Position numbers and translations under genes: made by a program. A stretch of 37,045 bases of DNA from UMGS1590 sp963558655 (GTDB lineage: Bacteria; Bacillota; Peptococcia; Peptococcales; Peptococcaceae): contig CAUWHJ010000024.1 in assembly GCA_963558655.1 (NCBI GenBank), positions 1-37,045 of the forward strand. Reading direction: 5' to 3'. Below the pieces are notes generated by a model that worked only from the letters and a program-made list of their open reading frames with translations, was not told the origin of the DNA and searched no databases. Below are positions 33,270-37,045 of this stretch, piece after piece; the stretch's first letter is position 1; every line of letters begins with the position of its first letter.

Positions 33270-33965
33270 ATGCATGATGCAGAATTATTTGAACAGCAAG
33301 CATTTGGTGTAGTCAATGACTACACCAATCTTTTTCATCGCCCGATTCAAGATGAAGCATTGGCGCATTTATTAGATGTAGCGCAGGAAAATCATGTATC
33401 GGTGGTGACACCGAATGTAGCGCATCTTTTGGAAACGTTGGCTTGTTTGCGACAGCCGCGTTGCATTTTAGAATTGGGTACAGCTTACGGGGTATCTTCT
33501 TATCATATCCTTAAAGGATTGGAAGCACCGGCTAAATTTGTGACGATTGATTTGGTTGCCGAGCGGCAACAAGTGGCACGTGCTTTTCTTGAAGAAAAAG
33601 GTATGTGCAATCGTCATGATATTATTTTTTGTTGTGATGATTTCAGAGCAGAAGGTTACTTAGAAGCGCTGGCAAAACAATATGGACCTTTTGATTTTGT
33701 TTTTATGGATGCGGCAAAGGGGCAATATGCCCATCTGCTAACATTGCTTTTGCCATATTTGCAGGATCAGGGAACGCTTGTTTTTGATAATATTTTTTTG
33801 AACGGCTGGCTGATTGCTGATGCGTATCCCAACCATCGCCAAAAAACAGCATTTCTGCGTATGAAACAATTTTTGGCATCTATTCAAACAGACGAGCGTT
33901 TTAGTAATGTGTTATTGCCATTAGATGATGGGGTACTGGTACTTGTGAAGAGAGGAGCGCTATGA
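33270..33965 (+). CDS. trmR: O-methyltransferase, TrmR-like (tRNA 5-hydroxyuridine methyltransferase)
   Basis: A SAM-dependent methyltransferase of the O-methyltransferase family 3 (YrrM). The SAM-binding motif LELGTAYGVSS (68-78), an acidic residue at the end of strand 2 (VTIDLV) and the metal-binding motif FMDAAKGQY (D147) are present. In B. subtilis, YrrM (TrmR) methylates 5-hydroxyuridine-34 of tRNA to 5-methoxyuridine, and its gene lies next to the U32 genes trhP1/trhP2 that make the hydroxyl. Here a TrhP-like U32 gene follows after 1 nt, which supports TrmR over a generic catechol methyltransferase. ATG 33270 has GAGGAG 7 nt upstream, overlapping the pgsA stop. 231 aa. Substrate is inferred. 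Confidence 0.85.
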   Translation: MHDAELFEQQAFGVVNDYTNLFHRPIQDEALAHLLDVAQENHVSVVTPNVAHLLETLACLRQPRCILELGTAYGVSSYHILKGLEAPAKFVTIDLVAERQQVARAFLEEKGMCNRHDIIFCCDDFRAEGYLEALAKQYGPFDFVFMDAAKGQYAHLLTLLLPYLQDQGTLVFDNIFLNGWLIADAYPNHRQKTAFLRMKQFLASIQTDERFSNVLLPLDDGVLVLVKRGAL

Positions 33966-33966
33966 C

Positions 33967-35196
33967 ATGATGAAGGATATAGAATTGTTGGCACCGGCTG
34001 GCAATTTTGAAAAACTGAAGTTTGCCTTGCATTATGGTGCAGATGCGGTGTATTGCTCAGGCAAAGCCTTTGGCTTGCGTGCCTTTGCAGGTAATTTTTC
34101 AAATGAAGAGTTAGAAGCGGCTATTCGTTACACACACGAGCAGGGAAAAAAGATTTATATTACCTTAAATGCTTATCCGCATAATGAAGAATTAGAAGGG
34201 CTGGATGCGTATCTGCAATTTCTTGAACGCGTGCAGCCAGACGCCTTGCTCATTGCTGATCCAGGCATATATGGTATTGCTCAGGCGCTTGGCGTCACCA
34301 TTCCGATTCATATTAGCACGCAGGCAACGGTGGTCAACTGGGCAGGTGTACATTTTTGGGAGATGCAGCCAAATGTAGAACGTGTGGTGTTGGCGCGCGA
34401 ATTATCGCTTGAGGAAATTGACGGCATTGCAAAAAGAACGCAGACAGAGCTGGAAATTTTTGTGCATGGCGCTATGTGTATGTCCTATTCTGGACGCTGC
34501 CTGCTTTCAAATTACATGACAGGAAGAGATGCCAATAAAGGCGCTTGTGCTCAGCCATGCCGTTGGAACTATGCTATCGTAGAAGAAAAACGACCAGGCG
34601 TATATTATCCAATAGAAGAAGACGAGCACGGTTCTTATATCTTTAATTCTTTTGACCTTTGTACTTTAGAACGTTTGCCAGAGGTGTTGGCGGCAGAAAA
34701 TGTACAAAGTTTGAAGATTGAAGGGCGCATGAAGAGTCTTTACTATGTTTCAACAATTATTCGCTGCTACCGTCATGTTATTGACTATTACAAGGCAGAA
34801 GGCAGGGTACCAGATGATGAACTGCAATACTGGTTGGACGAGCTTGAAAAAGTAAGCCACCGTCCGTATACCACGGGATTTCTTTTTGGACGGCCGGAAG
34901 ATAATGCGGTTAACAATACATCTTCTGCGTACATTAAGCCTTATGATTTTGTTGGTGTGGTGCTTGCTTATGACCCCAAAACAGGGGAAGCCACGATTGA
35001 ACAGCGCAATAAGATGGCGGTTGGTGATACCATTCAGTTTTTTGGCACAACGTATAAAGAGTATGACTACACCCTTGAAACAATGTATGATGAAAACGAT
35101 TTGCCAATTGATGCTGCGCCACACGCTCAGCAGATTATAAAAATGACGCTGCCATTTGCAGTGGAGCCTATGGACCTTATTCGCAAGAAAATTTGA
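33967..35196 (+). CDS. trhP: U32 family protein, TrhP-like tRNA hydroxylation enzyme
   Basis: A 409-residue U32 'peptidase' of the short YegQ/YrrO type. It begins ELLAPAGNFEKLKFALHYGADAVYC and has the family signature IFVHGAMCMSYSGRC with C171 and C178, then CAQPC (C194, C198), four cysteines likely to hold an Fe-S cluster. E. coli TrhP and B. subtilis TrhP1/2 are prephenate-dependent enzymes for 5-hydroxyuridine-34 in tRNA. The preceding TrmR-like gene would methylate that product, so the pair forms a mo5U34 pathway. The gene starts with ATG ATG at 33967/33970, after AGAGGAGCG overlapping the trmR end. Catalytic proof is not possible from sequence; a peptidase role is less likely. Confidence 0.85.
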   Translation: MMKDIELLAPAGNFEKLKFALHYGADAVYCSGKAFGLRAFAGNFSNEELEAAIRYTHEQGKKIYITLNAYPHNEELEGLDAYLQFLERVQPDALLIADPGIYGIAQALGVTIPIHISTQATVVNWAGVHFWEMQPNVERVVLARELSLEEIDGIAKRTQTELEIFVHGAMCMSYSGRCLLSNYMTGRDANKGACAQPCRWNYAIVEEKRPGVYYPIEEDEHGSYIFNSFDLCTLERLPEVLAAENVQSLKIEGRMKSLYYVSTIIRCYRHVIDYYKAEGRVPDDELQYWLDELEKVSHRPYTTGFLFGRPEDNAVNNTSSAYIKPYDFVGVVLAYDPKTGEATIEQRNKMAVGDTIQFFGTTYKEYDYTLETMYDENDLPIDAAPHAQQIIKMTLPFAVEPMDLIRKKI

Positions 35197-35206
35197 GGTG
35201 ACGACC

Positions 35207-35425
35207 ATGGATGGTATGCAAATTGGTAAAATGTTAATCATGCTTGGGCTTGTTTTGGTGGTACTTGGCGGCATTGTGATGTTTGTCAGCAAGTTTACAG
35301 GGTTGGGACACTTGCCAGGGGATATATTTATAAAAAGTGAGAATGGAAGCTTTTATTTTCCAATCGTCAGTTGCATTATAATCAGTGTCGTATTATCATT
35401 GATATTGAATTTGTTTAATCGCTAA
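35207..35425 (+). CDS. DUF2905 family small membrane protein
   Basis: A 72-residue protein with two hydrophobic helices (about 5-25 and 48-69) separated by the family pattern GHLPGDIFIKSENGSFYFP. DUF2905 proteins are widespread, of unknown function, and in other genomes are often near ruv or queA/tgt genes. ATG 35207 follows GAGGTG (35195-35200) by 6 nt, with the ribosome binding site overlapping the trhP stop. An in-frame extension to 35156 overlaps trhP coding sequence and is rejected. It is part of the long operon. Confidence 0.85.
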   Translation: MDGMQIGKMLIMLGLVLVVLGGIVMFVSKFTGLGHLPGDIFIKSENGSFYFPIVSCIIISVVLSLILNLFNR

Positions 35426-35459
35426 ATGATTTCATATTTCTGTTGCTTAGGAGGTTAAG

Positions 35460-36935
35460 ATGTCTGAAAAGAAGAGAGAAAGATTTGGATCGCGACTAGG
35501 GTTTATCCTTGTCTCGGCAGGTTGTGCAATAGGCATCGGGAGCGTTTGGAAATTTCCATACTTGTGCGGTCAGTATGGTGGCGCTACCTTTATGCTGATT
35601 TTCTTGTTTTTCCTGCTTGTTTTAGGAATTCCGGTACTTGTCTGTGAGTTAGCGCTGGGGCGTGCAGCACAAAAAAGTGCGGCGAAAGCGTTGGATGTTT
35701 TGGAAAAACCACAGACGTCGTGGCATTATTTGAAATGGATTAGCCTTATTGGCTGCTATCTGTTGATGATGTTTTATACCACGGTAACGGGCTGGATTCT
35801 GGCTTATTGCTTTAAGCACATTACAGGGGAGTTTGTGGGCAATACGCCGGAGCAGGTCAGCGCTGTTTGGGGAGAAATGCTTAGTCAAACCGGACCAATG
35901 ATGTTTTGGACGGTGCTTGTTTGTGTAATCGGTGTCATTGTTGTTGGCATTGGCATGGAAAACGGCTTGGAAAAAGTCAATAAATTCATGATGGTTAGCT
36001 TGCTCTTGCTGACATTCATTTTGGCAATCCGTTCTATCACACTTGATGGTGCTGGTGCTGGTTTGCGCTTCTATCTGATTCCTGACTTTGCAGCTTTACA
36101 GGAAATTGGTCTGGGGAACATCTTGTTTGCGGCTATGAGCCAGGCGTTCTTCACCTTATCCCTCGGGATTGGTGCCATGCTCATTTTCGGAAGTTACATT
36201 GACAAGAATCGCAGCCTTGCTGGTGAAGCCGTTACAATCACAGCGTTGAGCACTTTTGCCGGAATTATGAGTGGTTTTATTGTTATTCCTGCTTGCTTTG
36301 CTTTTGGTTTACAGCCAGATTCTGGTCCAAACCTTGTATTTGTAACGATTCCAAACTTGTTCACCCAAATGTCCGGCGGTCGTTTCTGGGGTGCTTTATT
36401 CTTCCTCTTTTTGAGCTTTGCTTCTATGACCACGATTACGGCGGTAATGGAAAATATTGCAGCCTTTACCAGTGAACAGTTTGGTTGGAGTAGAAAGAAA
36501 AGCGTTCTTATCAATGGAGTCTTGATTGCAATTTTGAGTATTCCTTGTGTGCTTGGTTATACGATGTGGTCAGATTTTCAACCACTTGGCGAGGGTACAG
36601 CAGTGCTTGACTTGGAAGACTTCATTGTTTCAAACAACTTATTACCACTTGGTAGCCTTGCTTTTGTGCTTTTCTGTACCCGTCGCTATGGATGGGGCTG
36701 GGCAAACTTTATCAAAGAAGCTAACAGTGGTAAAGGGTTGCGTTTCCCTTACAAATTAGGGGGCTACATGAGCTATGTTTTGCCACTCGTTATTGTATTC
36801 TTGTATCTCAAGGGATACTATGACAAATTTTCACCAATGGGCACGGGTGTGCTTGTTGGTTGGATGATTTTTGCCATTTTAATGATTGGCTTCGTTCTTT
36901 TCTGTGCAACGCATAAGAGAAAAACAAAAGATTGA
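35460..36935 (+). CDS. Sodium-dependent transporter, NSS (SNF) family
   Basis: A 491-residue integral membrane protein with about 11-12 helices. The neurotransmitter:sodium symporter pattern is clear in TM1 (FGSRLGFILVSAGCAIGIGS, then VWKFPYLCGQYGGATF) and in the ELALGR end of TM2; TM6 (ILFAAMSQAFFTLSLGIGAM) and TM8 regions also fit. Bacterial relatives such as MhsT, Tyt1 and LeuT carry hydrophobic or aromatic amino acids with Na+. The substrate here cannot be read from sequence. ATG 35460 has AGGAGG 5 nt upstream. It is the last gene of the operon, 34 nt after DUF2905, and is followed by two terminator hairpins. Confidence 0.93.
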   Translation: MSEKKRERFGSRLGFILVSAGCAIGIGSVWKFPYLCGQYGGATFMLIFLFFLLVLGIPVLVCELALGRAAQKSAAKALDVLEKPQTSWHYLKWISLIGCYLLMMFYTTVTGWILAYCFKHITGEFVGNTPEQVSAVWGEMLSQTGPMMFWTVLVCVIGVIVVGIGMENGLEKVNKFMMVSLLLLTFILAIRSITLDGAGAGLRFYLIPDFAALQEIGLGNILFAAMSQAFFTLSLGIGAMLIFGSYIDKNRSLAGEAVTITALSTFAGIMSGFIVIPACFAFGLQPDSGPNLVFVTIPNLFTQMSGGRFWGALFFLFLSFASMTTITAVMENIAAFTSEQFGWSRKKSVLINGVLIAILSIPCVLGYTMWSDFQPLGEGTAVLDLEDFIVSNNLLPLGSLAFVLFCTRRYGWGWANFIKEANSGKGLRFPYKLGGYMSYVLPLVIVFLYLKGYYDKFSPMGTGVLVGWMIFAILMIGFVLFCATHKRKTKD

Positions 36936-36940
36936 TTCAA

Positions 36941-36965
36941 AAGCCTGGAGTTGATCTCCAGGCTT
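36941..36965 (+). terminator. Hairpin downstream of the transporter gene
   Basis: AAGCCTGGAG (36941-36950) pairs perfectly with CTCCAGGCTT (36956-36965) around TTGAT. No T run follows, so on the plus strand it may act as a 3' stabiliser, or work together with the next hairpin. Confidence 0.55.
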
Positions 36966-37016
36966 CAGACTGTAGAAAAACCCAGCTTTAGTCTAAGAAC
37001 CGAAGCTGGGTTTTCT
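36962..37016. repeat. Right copy of the 55-bp inverted repeat
   Basis: This is the reverse complement of bases 1-55 with a single mismatch (36990). It joins a gene-specific hairpin through GCTTCAGACTGTAG and then forms the conserved AAAACCCAGCTT stem. It lies just after the last plus-strand gene, as the left copy lies just after the last (only) minus-strand gene. Confidence 0.9.
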
Positions 37017-37018
37017 TA
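36976..37018. terminator. Intrinsic terminator of the long operon
   Basis: AAAACCCAGCTT (36977-36988) pairs with AAGCTGGGTTTT (37003-37014) around a 14-nt loop and is followed by CTTATTT. The A-rich left flank allows action on the opposite strand as well. Confidence 0.75.
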
Positions 37019-37045
37019 TTTGCTACCTGAAACTTACATAAAATA

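Noticed and set aside
36941..37018. Window ends as terminal inverted repeats of a 37-kb mobile element
   Set aside because: The content is core housekeeping genes with no transposase, recombinase or phage gene, and each repeat copy behaves as a gene-end terminator hairpin.

Overview
The window is a dense, almost entirely plus-strand block of chromosomal housekeeping genes from a low-to-moderate-GC member of the Firmicutes (Bacillota), most likely an anaerobe. This rests on the Gram-positive replicative polymerase PolC, the IreB/RuvX/DUF1292 trio, the TrmR/TrhP tRNA-modification pair, a MutL with an endonuclease motif and no MutH nearby, and a large oxygen-sensitive pyruvate:ferredoxin oxidoreductase with highly-expressed codon usage. 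A Negativicutes (Acidaminococcaceae-like) origin is plausible, but that is an impression and was not tested. No phage, transposase, CRISPR array or defence island is visible.

Layout. 1-138: a double-hairpin terminator repeat. 139-501: a DUF4180 gene on the minus strand, divergent from proS. 695-6134: proS and polC, 13 nt apart. 6265-9801: nifJ, with its own promoter and terminator. 10056-13704: alaS-ireB-ruvX-DUF1292, ending at a strong terminator. 13886-14157: a promoter, tRNA-Cys(GCA), tRNA-Leu(UAA) and a terminator. 14263-14913: a hemolysin III/PAQR membrane protein. 14955-16551: thiC under a TPP riboswitch with an intrinsic terminator. 16633-36935: thirteen co-directional genes with no gap above 34 nt and no internal terminator seen (ABC-F ATPase, large U32 protein, mutS2, mutS, mutL, miaA, ftsK/spoIIIE, rimO, pgsA, trmR-like, trhP-like, DUF2905, sodium-dependent transporter). 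36941-37018: a second double-hairpin repeat.

How the genes work together. The long operon combines mismatch repair (MutS, MutL) and chromosome translocation (FtsK) with a large share of ribosome and tRNA maturation functions (ABC-F, a U32 protein of the RlhA type, MutS2/RqcU, MiaA, RimO, TrmR, TrhP), plus phospholipid synthesis (PgsA) and an amino-acid-type Na+ symporter. Upstream lie two aminoacyl-tRNA synthetases, the replicative polymerase and central pyruvate metabolism.

The most unusual observations are: (i) PolC lacks the whole 3'-5' exonuclease domain normally inserted in its PHP domain, while polymerase and PHP metal-site residues are kept; and (ii) a 55-bp sequence is repeated in inverted orientation (54/55 identical) at the two extremes of the window, each copy next to a gene-specific hairpin. 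I found no convincing new multi-gene system; the rest is well-explained core genome.
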